DNA of 64,000 nucleotides from Stakelama marina (GCF_018122655.1 NZ_JAGRQC010000003.1:434001-498000), one strand, 5' to 3'. Numbered from the stretch's first letter, positions 1 through 9,616 are shown. The notes: generated from the letters alone by a model not told the origin. Made by a program: numbers and translations.

Positions 1-3000
1 TGCATTCCGAACTTGCGCGTGATCTCGCTCGACAGCCTTGTGCCGACCGCGCGGTGCGTGTTGCGCACGCTATAGGTCAGCTGCATCTTCTCGCCGCGCG
101 TGAAGACGGCGGCTGCGTCCTTTATCATCTGCGCATCGAGGCTGTCGGGTACCTCGTTGCGGAAGGTGTTGAGGCTGAAGCGCCGTTCGGCATCTTCGGC
201 ATCGACCTTGGCGAGGATCGGGTTGAGGTCGAGATCGTCGAGATGCTCGGCGCCGCGGCTGACCTGGCGCAGCAGCTCGGTACGGCCGATCACCTCGTCG
301 AGGCTCTTGCAGCCCAACCGGGCAAGGATTTCGCGGACCTCTTCGGCGATGAAGGTCATCAGGTTGATGACCTTTTCGGGCGTCCCGGTGAACTTGGCGC
401 GGAGCCGCTCGTCCTGCACGCATACGCCGACGGGGCAGGTGTTCGAATGGCATTGGCGCACCATGATGCAGCCCATTGCGACAAGGCTGAGCGTGCCGAT
501 GCCGAATTCCTCGGCGCCGAGGATCGCGGCGATGACGATGTCGCGCCCCGTCTTCAGTCCGCCATCGGTGCGCAACCGCACGCGACCGCGCAGATTGTTG
601 AGCGTCAGCGTCTGGTTGACCTCGCTCAGCCCCATTTCCCACGGCGTGCCGGCATATTTGATGCTGGTCTGCGGGCTGGCGCCGGTGCCGCCGGTATTGC
701 CCGAGACGAGGATGACGTCGGCATGCGCCTTCGCGACGCCGGCCGCGACGGTGCCGATGCCGGCGCTCGATACCAGCTTCACGCAGACCCGCGCCTTGGG
801 GTTGATCTGCTTCAGATCGTAGATGAGCTGCGCAAGATCCTCGATCGAGTAGATATCGTGGTGCGGCGGCGGCGAAATCAGCATCACGCCCGGCGTCGCG
901 TGGCGCAGCTTGGCGATGAATTCGGTGACCTTGAACCCGGGAAGCTGGCCGCCCTCGCCGGGCTTGGCGCCCTGCGCGACCTTGATCTCGATTTCCTCGC
1001 ACGCGTTCAGATATTCGGCGGTCACGCCGAAGCGCCCGCTCGCGATCTGCTTGATGACCGAATTGGCGTTGTCGCCATTTTCGTAAGGCGTGTAGCGGCT
1101 CTTGTCCTCGCCGCCTTCGCCCGACACCGCCTTGGCGCCGATCCGGTTCATCGCGATCGCCAGCGTCTCGTGCGCTTCCGGGCTCAGCGCGCCCAGGCTC
1201 ATGCCCGGCGTGACGAAGCGCTTGCGGATTTCGGTGATCGCCTCGACCTGGTCGATCGGCACGCCTTCGTCGGGGAAATTGAACTCCATCAGGTCGCGGA
1301 GATAAACGGGCGGCAGGTCGCGCACCCCGCGCGAAAATTGCAGATAGCTCGAATAGCTGTCGGTGCCGACCGCAGTCTGCAACAGGTGCATCAGCTGCGC
1401 CGAATAGGCATGCGTCTCGCCGCCGTAGCGCTGGCGATAGAAGCCGCCGATGGGCAGCGTCGCCACCGCCTTGTCGAACGCGGCTTCGTGGCGGTCGCTG
1501 GCGTTGACGTAGAGCGAGGCATAACCCTCGCCCGAAATCTTTGCCGGCATGCCCGGGAACAGGTCGTTGACCAGCGCGCGGCTGAGCCCGACCGCTTCGA
1601 AATTATAGCCGCCGCGATAGCTGGAGATCACCGCGATCCCCATTTTCGACATGATCTTCAAAAGGCCGTCACCGATCGCGGTGCGATGGCGCCTGAGACA
1701 TTCGTCGAGCGAGAGGTCGCCGAACAGGCCACGCTCATGCCGGTCGACGATCGCCGCTTCGGTCAGATAGGCGTTCACAGTCGTCGCGCCGACGCCGATC
1801 AGCACGGCGTAATAATGCGTGTCGAGGCATTCGGCGGTGCGCACGTTGATCGAGGCATAGGAACGAAGGCCACGCCGCACGAGATGCGTGTGAACGGCAG
1901 CCGCGCTCAGCACGCCAGGAATCGCGACGCGGTCGGGGCCGATATGTTCGTCGGTCAGGAACAGTTCGGAACGGCCCTCGCGCACGGCCTGTTCGGCCTG
2001 CGCGCGGATGCGCTGGATAGCCGCGCGCAGCGATTCGTGCCCGGCGCCGGCTTCGAACGTGCAGTCGATCTCGGCCGCCTGTCCCTCGAAATGCGCCTTC
2101 AGCCGTGCCCATTCGGCACCGGTCAGCACTGGCGAATCGAGCACCAGCACCTTGCCCGGTCGCTTGTGCGAATCGAGGATATTGTCGAGATTGCCGAACC
2201 GCGTGTTGAGCGACATCACATGGCGCTCGCGCAGGCTGTCGATCGGCGGGTTGGTGACCTGGCTGAAATTCTGGCGGAAGAACTGACTGATCAGCCGGGG
2301 CTTGTCCGACACGACGGCGAGCGGCGTGTCGTCGCCCATCGATCCGACCGCTTCCTTGCCCTGTTCGACCATCGGCGAGAGGATCAGCTCCATATCCTCC
2401 AGCGTCTGTCCCGCCGCGACCTGCCGCCGCGCCAGCTCAGCGCGGTCGAAGCGCACCGTGGCGTAGGAAGGCGCCTCGGGAAGGTCTTCGACGGTCAGGA
2501 AGTTGCCGATCATCGAGGCATAATCGGCCTCTCCGGCAATGCGGTCCTTCAATTCGCGGTCGTGGAACACCGCGCCTTCGTCGAGATCGACCGCGACCAT
2601 CTGGCCCGGGCCGAGCCGACCCTTTTCGAGCACGTTCGATTCGGGAACGACGACCATGCCGGTCTCCGACCCGACGATCAGCAGCCCGTCATTGGTGCGT
2701 GTATAGCGCAGCGGACGCAGCGCGTTGCGGTCTAGCCCGGCAACCGCCCAGCGGCCGTCGGTCATCGCGAGCGCCGCCGGCCCGTCCCACGGCTCCATGA
2801 CGCTGGCGAGATACTGGTACATCGCGCGGTGCGCCTCGGGCATGTCGTCCTGCCCGCCCCATGCCTCGGGAATCAGCATCAGCTTGGTCGTCGGCGCGTC
2901 CTTGCCGGAGCGGCAGATTGCCTCGAACACCGCATCGAGAGCGGCGGTGTCGGACGCGCTCGCCGGGATCACCGGCTTGATGTCCTCCGAATGCTCGCCG

Positions 3001-3842
3001 AACGCGATCGAGGCCATCTTGATCTCGTGGCTGAGCATCCAGTTGCGGTTGCCGCGGATCGTATTGACTTCGCCATTGTGCGCGAGGCAGCGGAACGGCT
3101 GCGCCAGCCACCATTGCGGAAAGGTGTTGGTCGAATAGCGCTGGTGGAAAATCGCGACGCGGCTCTCGAACCGCTCGTCGTTGAGGTCGGGGTAGAAGTC
3201 CGACAGGCTCTCGGCGAGGAACAGCCCCTTGTAGATGATCGAGCGGCAGCTGAGCGAGCAGATGTAGAAGCCCGAAATCTGGGCCGCGATAACGCGCTTC
3301 TCGATCCGGCGGCGGACGAGATAGAGCTCCTTTTCGAACTCGGCGCAGTCCATCTCCTCGGGCATCGGCCCGGCGATCATGATCTGCTCGATCTCGGGCC
3401 GTGTCTCCTGCGCCTTGCGGCCGATGACCGAGACGTCGACTGGCACCTGGCGCCAGCCATAGATGGTGTAGCCCGCGTCGATCAGTTCCGATTCGACGAT
3501 CGTGCGGCAGCTTTCCTGCGCATTAAGATCGGTGCGCGGCAGGAAGACCATGCCGACCGCGAGGCGGTTGGGCAGCACCTTGTGCCCCGACGAATCGATC
3601 GCGTCGTCGAAAAAGCGGTGCGGCAGATCGACATGCAGCCCTGCGCCGTCGCCGGTCTTGCCATCGGCATCGACTGCGCCGCGGTGCCACACGGCGCGCA
3701 ATGCGTCGATCGCCGAGGAAACGACGCGGCGCGAGGCGCGCCCATCGGTCGAGGCAACGAGCCCGACGCCGCAGGCATCGGATTCGAATTCGGGACGATA
3801 CATGCCCTCACGGGCAAGGCGGAGGCGTTCGGTTTCGTTCAT
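1..3842 (-). CDS. gltB: Glutamate synthase large subunit (partial, C-terminus beyond window)
   Basis: Large (alpha) subunit of NADPH-GOGAT, which hydrolyses glutamine and transfers the ammonia to 2-oxoglutarate. About 1280 codons are present; family members have about 1500. After a short propeptide the frame reads SDACGVG, giving the N-terminal nucleophile cysteine of the class II glutaminase domain near residue 24. The cysteines of the 3Fe-4S site are visible near the left edge (about 415-480, CHSNTCPVGV). The last residues in the window enter the C-terminal GXGXG domain. The ATG at 3840-3842 overlaps the stop of the preceding DUF2059 gene as ATGA, so translational coupling is likely. It forms an operon with gltD. 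Identity is very secure. Confidence 0.97.
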   Translation of the reverse strand, partial: MNETERLRLAREGMYRPEFESDACGVGLVASTDGRASRRVVSSAIDALRAVWHRGAVDADGKTGDGAGLHVDLPHRFFDDAIDSSGHKVLPNRLAVGMVFLPRTDLNAQESCRTIVESELIDAGYTIYGWRQVPVDVSVIGRKAQETRPEIEQIMIAGPMPEEMDCAEFEKELYLVRRRIEKRVIAAQISGFYICSLSCRSIIYKGLFLAESLSDFYPDLNDERFESRVAIFHQRYSTNTFPQWWLAQPFRCLAHNGEVNTIRGNRNWMLSHEIKMASIAFGEHSEDIKPVIPASASDTAALDAVFEAICRSGKDAPTTKLMLIPEAWGGQDDMPEAHRAMYQYLASVMEPWDGPAALAMTDGRWAVAGLDRNALRPLRYTRTNDGLLIVGSETGMVVVPESNVLEKGRLGPGQMVAVDLDEGAVFHDRELKDRIAGEADYASMIGNFLTVEDLPEAPSYATVRFDRAELARRQVAAGQTLEDMELILSPMVEQGKEAVGSMGDDTPLAVVSDKPRLISQFFRQNFSQVTNPPIDSLRERHVMSLNTRFGNLDNILDSHKRPGKVLVLDSPVLTGAEWARLKAHFEGQAAEIDCTFEAGAGHESLRAAIQRIRAQAEQAVREGRSELFLTDEHIGPDRVAIPGVLSAAAVHTHLVRRGLRSYASINVRTAECLDTHYYAVLIGVGATTVNAYLTEAAIVDRHERGLFGDLSLDECLRRHRTAIGDGLLKIMSKMGIAVISSYRGGYNFEAVGLSRALVNDLFPGMPAKISGEGYASLYVNASDRHEAAFDKAVATLPIGGFYRQRYGGETHAYSAQLMHLLQTAVGTDSYSSYLQFSRGVRDLPPVYLRDLMEFNFPDEGVPIDQVEAITEIRKRFVTPGMSLGALSPEAHETLAIAMNRIGAKAVSGEGGEDKSRYTPYENGDNANSVIKQIASGRFGVTAEYLNACEEIEIKVAQGAKPGEGGQLPGFKVTEFIAKLRHATPGVMLISPPPHHDIYSIEDLAQLIYDLKQINPKARVCVKLVSSAGIGTVAAGVAKAHADVILVSGNTGGTGASPQTSIKYAGTPWEMGLSEVNQTLTLNNLRGRVRLRTDGGLKTGRDIVIAAILGAEEFGIGTLSLVAMGCIMVRQCHSNTCPVGVCVQDERLRAKFTGTPEKVINLMTFIAEEVREILARLGCKSLDEVIGRTELLRQVSRGAEHLDDLDLNPILAKVDAEDAERRFSLNTFRNEVPDSLDAQMIKDAAAVFTRGEKMQLTYSVRNTHRAVGTRLSSEITRKFGM

Positions 3843-4438
3843 TGGCTACCGTTCTTCGAATTCGCCGCCTTCAGCTTGGCGACGAGGTCCTTGGTGTCCT
3901 GCTGGGCATGCTGCATCGACTGTTTCATCAGTTTCTGCTGCCACGCGGCGACGTCGGGATCGCTCATGATCGTTATCGACTTTTCCAGATAGGCCTTGCC
4001 GGTCGGCGTGGCGAAGAACTTCCGCAGATCGGCGAGCTGTTTGGCATCGAAGCGGCGCGCATAGGCATGCGCGATCGCGTCGACCATGCCTGGCATGTTC
4101 TCGCGAAGCATCGTGATCGCCTGCTCCATCTGGGCCTTCATATAGTTCTGAAGGATCGGCTTCGCCTGAGGGTTTGACTGAAGCGCGGAGTCGATCTGCG
4201 GACTCTGCATGATGCCTCGCTGAATATTTGCCATCATCGGCCTCAGCATCCCCTCGACCATGGCCTGACGCCGCTCGGGCGGCATCATCTCGCCGAGCAG
4301 CTTCTGCGCGGCGGCAAGACGCGCGGGATCGACCGCGGCAGCGGCGCTCGTCTGCGCGTCGGCGGAAGCCGTCTGTGCGTGGAGCGGCAGCGGCGCCATC
4401 AGCGCAAGCGCAGGCATAAGAGTTTTCACGATAGTCAT
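3839..4438 (-). CDS. DUF2059 domain protein, exported
   Basis: A 199-residue protein with an N-terminal signal peptide (MTIVKTLMPALALMAPLPLH, cleavage near AQ). It has the helical DUF2059 pattern, including a C-terminal stretch on pole/FFATPTGKAYLEKS. The function of DUF2059 proteins is not established; they are usually secreted or periplasmic. The start at 4436-4438 is ATG within an ATGA overlap with the gltD stop, and its own stop overlaps the gltB start the same way. A longer frame upstream would lie inside gltD and has no signal peptide, so I reject it. The protein sits between the two GOGAT subunits in one transcription unit, which is unexpected for an exported protein. Confidence 0.85.
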   Translation of the reverse strand: MTIVKTLMPALALMAPLPLHAQTASADAQTSAAAAVDPARLAAAQKLLGEMMPPERRQAMVEGMLRPMMANIQRGIMQSPQIDSALQSNPQAKPILQNYMKAQMEQAITMLRENMPGMVDAIAHAYARRFDAKQLADLRKFFATPTGKAYLEKSITIMSDPDVAAWQQKLMKQSMQHAQQDTKDLVAKLKAANSKNGSQ

Positions 4439-5874
4439 GCGGCTTTCCTCTCCGATGTCGCCTTGGCCTTCAGCCAGGCGTGCATGTGGTCGGCGACATC
4501 GCGACCGTCGCGGATCGCCCACACGACCAGACTGGCCCCGCGGACGATGTCGCCGGCAGCGAACACGCCGTCCATGCTCGTCATCATCGTCTTGTTATCG
4601 ACGCGCAGCGTACCCCAGCGCGTGACGCCGAGATCGGGTGCACCGAAAAGCTTTGGCAGGTCTTCGGCATCGAAACCGAGCGCCTTTACCACCAGGTCGG
4701 CGGGCACGGTGAAGTCGCTGTCGGGCTCGGGTTCGGGCGCGCGTCGACCGCTCGCATCGGCGGCGCCCAGCCGCATCCGCGTAGCGCGCACGGCGGTGAC
4801 CCGGTCATCGGCGTCGAACGCCTGCGGTGCCGACAGCCAGACGAACTCGACGCCTTCGTCCTCGGCATTGCCGACCTCGCGCTGCGATCCGGGCATGTTG
4901 GCGCGGTCGCGGCGATAGAGGCATTTCACCGATTTCGCGCCCTGGCGGACGGCGGTGCGGACGCAGTCCATCGCCGTGTCGCCGCCGCCGATGACGACGA
5001 CATTCTTGCCGGCGGCGTTCAGGCTGCCATCCTCGAATTCGGCGACGGTGTCGCCAAAACCCTTGCGATTCGACGCCGTCAGAAAGTCGAGCGCCTCGAC
5101 AACGCCGTTGCTGCCGATGCCGGGCGCCTTGATGGCGCGGGGCTTGTACACGCCCGTGGCGACAAGCAGCGCGTCATGGCGGTCGCGCAATTCGTCCATC
5201 GTCGCGTCGCGGCCGACCTCGAAACTTTCGTGGAAAACGATGCCGCCGTCCTTCAGTCGCTGGACGCGGCGCATCACCACTTCCTTTTCGAGCTTGAAGC
5301 CGGGGATGCCATAGGTCAGCAGCCCGCCCGCGCGGTCATGCCGGTCATAGACATGGACCTCATATCCCAGAACGCGCATATATTCGGCGGCCGTCAGGCC
5401 GGCCGGCCCGGCGCCGATCACACCGACCGACTGGCTGCGTTCGGGCCCGGGCACGACGGGTTCGACCCAGCCCTCTTCCCAGGCGGTGTCGGTGATGAAC
5501 TTCTCGACCGATCCGATGGTGACCGCACCATGGCCGGAAAACTCGATGACGCAATTGCCCTCGCACAGCCGATCCTGCGGGCAGATGCGGCCGCAGATCT
5601 CGGGCATGGTCGAAGTGCTGTTGGACAGCTCATAGGCTTCGCGCAACCGGCCCTCTGCGGTCAGGCGCAGCCAGTCGGGGATATGGTTGTGCAGCGGACA
5701 GTGGACCGAGCAATAGGGCACGCCGCACTGCGAGCAGCGCCCCGATTGTTCCTCGGCCCTGTCGACGGCATAGCGCTCGGCAATCTCCTTGAAATCGCCT
5801 GCACGCGCACCCGGATCGCGCTTATCCGGATAGGCTTGCTCCGTACCGACAAATTTGAGCGTCGCGTCCGCCAT
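4435..5874 (-). CDS. gltD: Glutamate synthase small subunit
   Basis: Beta subunit of NADPH-GOGAT, a 479-residue FAD/NADPH oxidoreductase that passes electrons to GltB. The N-terminal half carries the two 4Fe-4S cysteine groups (CSQCGVPYCSVHCP and CGRICPQDRLCEGNC). These are followed by the FAD Rossmann motif GVIGAGPAGLTAAEY and the NADPH motif VVVIGGGDTAMDC. A final FAD-contact GD motif is in VFAAGDIVRGA. Length fits the family. It is the first gene of the minus-strand glt operon, with about 165 bp of non-coding sequence upstream that should hold the promoter. Confidence 0.97.
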   Translation of the reverse strand: MADATLKFVGTEQAYPDKRDPGARAGDFKEIAERYAVDRAEEQSGRCSQCGVPYCSVHCPLHNHIPDWLRLTAEGRLREAYELSNSTSTMPEICGRICPQDRLCEGNCVIEFSGHGAVTIGSVEKFITDTAWEEGWVEPVVPGPERSQSVGVIGAGPAGLTAAEYMRVLGYEVHVYDRHDRAGGLLTYGIPGFKLEKEVVMRRVQRLKDGGIVFHESFEVGRDATMDELRDRHDALLVATGVYKPRAIKAPGIGSNGVVEALDFLTASNRKGFGDTVAEFEDGSLNAAGKNVVVIGGGDTAMDCVRTAVRQGAKSVKCLYRRDRANMPGSQREVGNAEDEGVEFVWLSAPQAFDADDRVTAVRATRMRLGAADASGRRAPEPEPDSDFTVPADLVVKALGFDAEDLPKLFGAPDLGVTRWGTLRVDNKTMMTSMDGVFAAGDIVRGASLVVWAIRDGRDVADHMHAWLKAKATSERKAA

Positions 5875-6039
5875 GAGGTCCCCATTGCTGCTGGATGGTG
5901 CGCCGCATAGCGCGCGCAGCCGCCAGAGTCACGGGAAAAGCTGCAAGTGAGACAGCAAAACTTACCTATTCCGCAAGATAATTGCGCGGAATTTCTCAGG
6001 CGGCGCGGCTCGCCGCAAATTTAATGGGCCGAACCGGAC

Positions 6040-6852
6040 CTATATCGACAGCAGCCATATCAGCGCGGCACCGCCGATCGCGATACGGTACCAGGCGAAG
6101 GGGGCGAAGCCGTGGCGCGTGACGATGGTCATGAACCAACGGATGACGAGCATGGCGACGACGAACGAGACCACAAATCCCAATGCGATGGCCAGCCACC
6201 CGCTCTCGCCAAGCGATGCGTGGCTCTTCAACAGGTCGTATCCGGAAGCCGCGATCATCGTCGGCACTGCGAGGAAGAAGCTGAATTCGGCAGCGGTCTT
6301 GCGATCGACGCCCAGGCTCAGCGCGCCCATGATCGTCGCGCCCGACCGGCTGACGCCCGGGATCATCGCGAGGCATTGAACGATGCCGATGCCGAGCGCG
6401 GTCTTCCAGGTCATCGCCTCGACCTCGTGCGCTTCGGGTTCCTTGACCAGTTTTTCGATCACCAGGATCGCGATGCCGCCGACGATCAGCGCGATCGAGA
6501 CGACCAGCGGCCCGACCGACGGGCTCGTCAGCAGTGCCTTCACGCCTTTGTACACGAACACGCCGATGACCGCCGATGGCAGAAAGGCGAGCAGGATGTT
6601 GCGGGTGAACAGGATGGCATCGCCTTCGCGGCCGAGCAGCCCGACCGCGACCGCCCAGAAGCGTTTCCAGTACAGCACGATTACCGCGAGGATCGCGCCG
6701 AGCTGGATCACGATCTCGAACGTTCCCGATCCCTCGCCCTGAAAGCCGAGTAGCGCGCCGGCAAGGATGAGGTGTCCGGTCGAGGAAACCGGCAGAAATT
6801 CGGTCACCCCCTCGACGATACCAAGCAGGATGATGGTCAGAAGTTCGGTCAT
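6040..6852 (-). CDS. uppP: Undecaprenyl-diphosphatase UppP/BacA
   Basis: An integral membrane phosphatase of 270 residues that recycles undecaprenyl pyrophosphate to the monophosphate carrier used for peptidoglycan and surface glycans. Conserved family motifs are present: GIVEGVTEFLPVSSTGHLIL near the N-terminus and PGVSRSGATIMGAL in the middle. Several hydrophobic segments fit an 8-helix topology. The ATG at 6850-6852 starts directly at the conserved N-terminus. It lies downstream of the SDR gene on the same strand, about 60 bp away across a small GC hairpin (6867-6883), so co-transcription is possible but not certain. High overexpression of this family gives bacitracin resistance (family knowledge). 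Confidence 0.96.
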   Translation of the reverse strand: MTELLTIILLGIVEGVTEFLPVSSTGHLILAGALLGFQGEGSGTFEIVIQLGAILAVIVLYWKRFWAVAVGLLGREGDAILFTRNILLAFLPSAVIGVFVYKGVKALLTSPSVGPLVVSIALIVGGIAILVIEKLVKEPEAHEVEAMTWKTALGIGIVQCLAMIPGVSRSGATIMGALSLGVDRKTAAEFSFFLAVPTMIAASGYDLLKSHASLGESGWLAIALGFVVSFVVAMLVIRWFMTIVTRHGFAPFAWYRIAIGGAALIWLLSI

Positions 6853-6912
6853 GCGGTCCCCTCGGCGCCCGGAGACGCCGGGCCGCTCGCGCTAGGTAGA
6901 AGGAAAAGTGGC

Positions 6913-7839
6913 TCAGGCGTGTTCTTTGCGGCCGAACCGTCCATGGCGGCGATACTGGACCAGCCAGCCCGGCGCTACCGTGGCAAGCGGCGTCGGCGTT
7001 ATGCCGAGCTCGGTTACCCCGGCGGTGTCCTGTGCCACTACATTGTCACGCAGCAGCATCTGCCACTGGTCGCGCGTGATCGGCGTTCCGGGCAGCGAGG
7101 CGAGCATCGAACCAAGCCCGTCAGGGACATCGACGATCGCCGGATCGCGGCCGATCGTCTTCGCTATCCAGCGGATCAGCGCGTCCATCGTCAGAATGTC
7201 GGGGCCGCCGAGTTCGAAGACGCGTCCGCCATAAGCCTCCGGATCGCCAAGCGCCTTGACGACGGCGGCCGCGACATCGGCGACATAAATCGGCTGAAAC
7301 CGCGTCGGGCCGCGCAGCACCGGCACGATCGGCGCCGACGAAATCATGCGGGCGAAGCGGTTGATGAACTGGTCCTCGCGCCCGAATACGATCGACGGGC
7401 GTAGGATCGTCGCATTGGCGAATGCCTTGCGTACCGCGGCTTCGCCCTCGGCCTTCGAACGGCCATAGGCGGAAGGCGAATCGGCATCGGCGCCGATCGC
7501 CGAGATGTGGACCAGCGATTCGGCGCCCGAAGCGGCCGCGGCTTCGGCCACGTTTCGCGCACCGTCGACATGATATTTCTCGAAGTCGCCCGACAGGATG
7601 CCGACCAGGTTGACCACGCCGTCGGCACCGGCAACCGCGCGCTCCACGGTTTCGGGGCGCGTGATGTCTGCGGCGATGAACTGCGTTTGTCCCAGCCCGC
7701 CGAGCGGCTTCAGATACCATGCATCGCGCGGATCGCGCTGAGCGATGCGCACGCGCGCGCCCGCTGCCAGCAGATCCTGCACGACATAGCGCCCCAGGAA
7801 TCCGCCGCCGCCGAATATCGTAACCAGCTTGTTCTTCAT
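6913..7839 (-). CDS. NDUFA9-like NAD(P)-binding SDR protein
   Basis: A 308-residue atypical short-chain dehydrogenase of the complex I NDUFA9 subfamily. The N-terminus has the Rossmann glycine motif TIFGGGGFLGRYVVQ, and a YGRSK segment replaces the usual YxxxK. Many alphaproteobacteria carry this gene. The mitochondrial homologue binds NADPH as an accessory complex I subunit, whereas a bacterial role is only inferred. I chose the ATG at 7837-7839 because AGAGG lies just upstream; an 18-residue longer frame has no conserved residues. The neighbours are uppP and a tRNA gene, neither of which informs function. Confidence 0.88.
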   Translation of the reverse strand: MKNKLVTIFGGGGFLGRYVVQDLLAAGARVRIAQRDPRDAWYLKPLGGLGQTQFIAADITRPETVERAVAGADGVVNLVGILSGDFEKYHVDGARNVAEAAAASGAESLVHISAIGADADSPSAYGRSKAEGEAAVRKAFANATILRPSIVFGREDQFINRFARMISSAPIVPVLRGPTRFQPIYVADVAAAVVKALGDPEAYGGRVFELGGPDILTMDALIRWIAKTIGRDPAIVDVPDGLGSMLASLPGTPITRDQWQMLLRDNVVAQDTAGVTELGITPTPLATVAPGWLVQYRRHGRFGRKEHA

Positions 7840-7967
7840 CGTCGCCTCTTTGCTGTCGCCCCGCCAAATGCCTGTTGCAGGCACAAACGGCAAGCACCGA
7901 CATGGAGTTTCGAAAGCAGGATTGACAACACCATCGCTGCTACCCTAGAGCGCGCCGCCTACCCCGT

Positions 7968-8055
7968 GCCCAGATGGCGGAATTGGTAGACGCACCAGCT
8001 TCAGGTGCTGGCGGCCTTTGTGGCCGTGGAGGTTCGAGTCCTCTTCTGGGCACCA
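7968..8055 (+). tRNA. tRNA-Leu (anticodon CAG)
   Basis: A complete class II tRNA folds by eye. The acceptor stem GCCCAGA (7968-7974) pairs with TCTGGGC. The D-arm contains AATTGGTAGACGC. The anticodon stem CCAGC/GCTGG encloses loop TTCAGGT, with anticodon CAG at 8002-8004. A long variable arm (GGCC...GGCC) and the T-loop TTCGAGT follow. The 3' CCA is encoded after discriminator A. The long variable arm and A discriminator fit leucine. Confidence 0.97.
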
Positions 8056-8122
8056 TTTTCCTACAGCGCGAATCATCAGGCCCGTGGATCGGCGCGCGAG
8101 CCGTGACGAGAATCGCACGGCT

Positions 8123-9019
8123 TCAGGCGCCGGTGAAGCACAAGGCATCGACGAGCAGCGCAAATGCCTGCGATTGCTGGCGGCGGCTGGGATAATAGAG
8201 GTGATAGCCCGAAAAGGGCGGGCACCAGTCTTCGAGCACACGCATAAGGTATCCCGACGCGACTGGCTCGGCGATATAGTCTTCGGGGAGGTATGCGATG
8301 CCCGATCCGTCGATTGCCGCCTGACGGGCCATCGCGATTTCATTGACGATAAGCTGGCCTTCGACACGCACGTTGAGTGCGCGCGCTGCCTTTTCGAACT
8401 CCCAGGCGTAAAGCCCGCCAAGCGTGGGAAAGCGCAGGTTGATGCAGTTATGCCGCGAAAGCTCATGCGGCGTTCGTGGCGGATCGCGGTCGGCGAAATA
8501 GCCTGGCGACCCGACAGCCGCCATGCGCATGTCCGGCCCGATCGGCACCGCGATCATGTCCTGTTCCAGCGTCTCGCCCATCCGAATGCCCGCGTCGAAT
8601 TGTCGAGCGGCGATGTCCACCAGCCCGGCGTCGACATTCACTTCCACCTGCACATCGGGAAAGGTGGGCAGGAACTTGGCCAATGCCGGCCAAAGAATCG
8701 TCTCTGCCGCATGAATGCCGGTCGTGATGCGGATCGTGCCGGCCGGCCGATCGCGCATTTCGGCGATGGCGCTCAACTCCGCTTCGATCTCGTCGAAGCG
8801 GGGCGCGATGGTGGCAAGCAGCCTTTCGCCCGCCTGCGTGGGCGACACGCTGCGTGTCGTCCGGGTGAGCAGCCGGACTCCGACGCGCTCCTCCAGACCT
8901 CGCACCGCATGGCTGAGCGCTGAGGGAGATAGGCCCATCTGCGCCGCTGCCCGCGTGAAGCTGTGTTCCTGCGCCACCGACCGAAAGGCGAGCAGGTCAT
9001 TGACGGTCCGGCGCACCAT
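8123..9019 (-). CDS. LysR family transcriptional regulator
   Basis: A 298-residue LysR-type regulator. The N-terminal winged HTH (about residues 5-63, containing HSFTRAAAQMGLSPSALSH) is followed by a periplasmic-binding-protein-like effector domain starting near RITTGIHAAETI. AAGGA precedes the ATG at 9019. It is divergent from a cupin and an aldo-keto reductase gene, and a dyad (9032-9049) with LysR-box character lies between them. It therefore probably controls those two genes, a common arrangement for this family. The inducer cannot be deduced. Confidence 0.93.
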   Translation of the reverse strand: MVRRTVNDLLAFRSVAQEHSFTRAAAQMGLSPSALSHAVRGLEERVGVRLLTRTTRSVSPTQAGERLLATIAPRFDEIEAELSAIAEMRDRPAGTIRITTGIHAAETILWPALAKFLPTFPDVQVEVNVDAGLVDIAARQFDAGIRMGETLEQDMIAVPIGPDMRMAAVGSPGYFADRDPPRTPHELSRHNCINLRFPTLGGLYAWEFEKAARALNVRVEGQLIVNEIAMARQAAIDGSGIAYLPEDYIAEPVASGYLMRVLEDWCPPFSGYHLYYPSRRQQSQAFALLVDALCFTGA

Positions 9020-9031
9020 TACTGAATCCTT

Positions 9032-9049
9032 TTCACAAGCTCTTGCGAA
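9032..9049. promoter_or_regulatory. Candidate LysR-box dyad
   Basis: TTCACAAG-CT-CTTGCGAA is a dyad with 7 of 8 positions paired and fits the T-N11-A pattern of LysR operators. It lies 13 bp upstream of the LysR start, in the shared 5' region with the divergent cupin gene. Autoregulation plus activation of the cupin/AKR genes is inferred from position. Confidence 0.4.
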
Positions 9050-9202
9050 TTACCTCCTCTAATCCCCGGATACTGCACACACCACATCGGTTGGTGAACG
9101 GCAGCCGAGGATGCGACCCCAATGATCGTGATGACCATGTTCGCGCTTGTCTTCGGCGGTGGTGTTTCGGTTGCAGCAGAACACGCAGGAAAGGAGCAAG
9201 CT

Positions 9203-9616
9203 GTGGAAATCACTCGCAAGAAGGATATGAAGACCGTCGAGGGGCCTGAGGAATATTTTACCGGAAAGGCGACGATTACCGGGCAGTTTTCGCGCGAAGA
9301 CCCGTCCAAGGTGACGGGTGCGATCGTTCATTTCGAACCTGGCGCACGCACCGCCTGGCACAAGCATCCGCGCGGCCAGACGCTGATCGTGGCCGAGGGT
9401 GTCGGCTGGACGGCGCTCGAAGATGGCGAGATCCACGAATTTTACGAAGGTGACATGTTGTGGTGCCCGGCCGACAAGAAGCACTGGCACGGCGCGACCC
9501 CGCACGAGGCGATGACCCATATCGCGATCCAGGAAACCGATGAGAACGGCAGGAATGTCGAGTGGATGGAGAAGGTCAGCGACGAGGAATATCTCAAGGG
9601 TCCGAAAAAGCACTGA
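9203..9616 (+). CDS. Cupin protein, hydroxynitrile lyase (GtHNL)-like
   Basis: A small single-domain cupin of 137 residues starting from GTG at 9203, which has a strong AAGGAG at 9191-9196. Metal-site motif 1 is [12 protein letters not shown] and motif 2 includes HWHGA. The ordering WFTG-like/EPGARTAWH/HPxGQ/KHWHGA/MTHxAIQE resembles the manganese-dependent cupin (R)-hydroxynitrile lyases such as the Granulicella protein, from memory of that family. Actual activity is unproven; many relatives sit beside AKR or carboxymuconolactone decarboxylase genes and have unknown roles. The frame also extends upstream to an ATG at 9122, which would add a signal-peptide-like segment, but that start has no good ribosome binding site. 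Confidence 0.82.
   Translation: MEITRKKDMKTVEGPEEYFTGKATITGQFSREDPSKVTGAIVHFEPGARTAWHKHPRGQTLIVAEGVGWTALEDGEIHEFYEGDMLWCPADKKHWHGATPHEAMTHIAIQETDENGRNVEWMEKVSDEEYLKGPKKH

Noticed and set aside
54-2735. An 893-codon open frame on the + strand
   Set aside because: It lies opposite gltB, whose motifs are clear on the minus strand; composition is the usual complement artefact of GC-rich genes.
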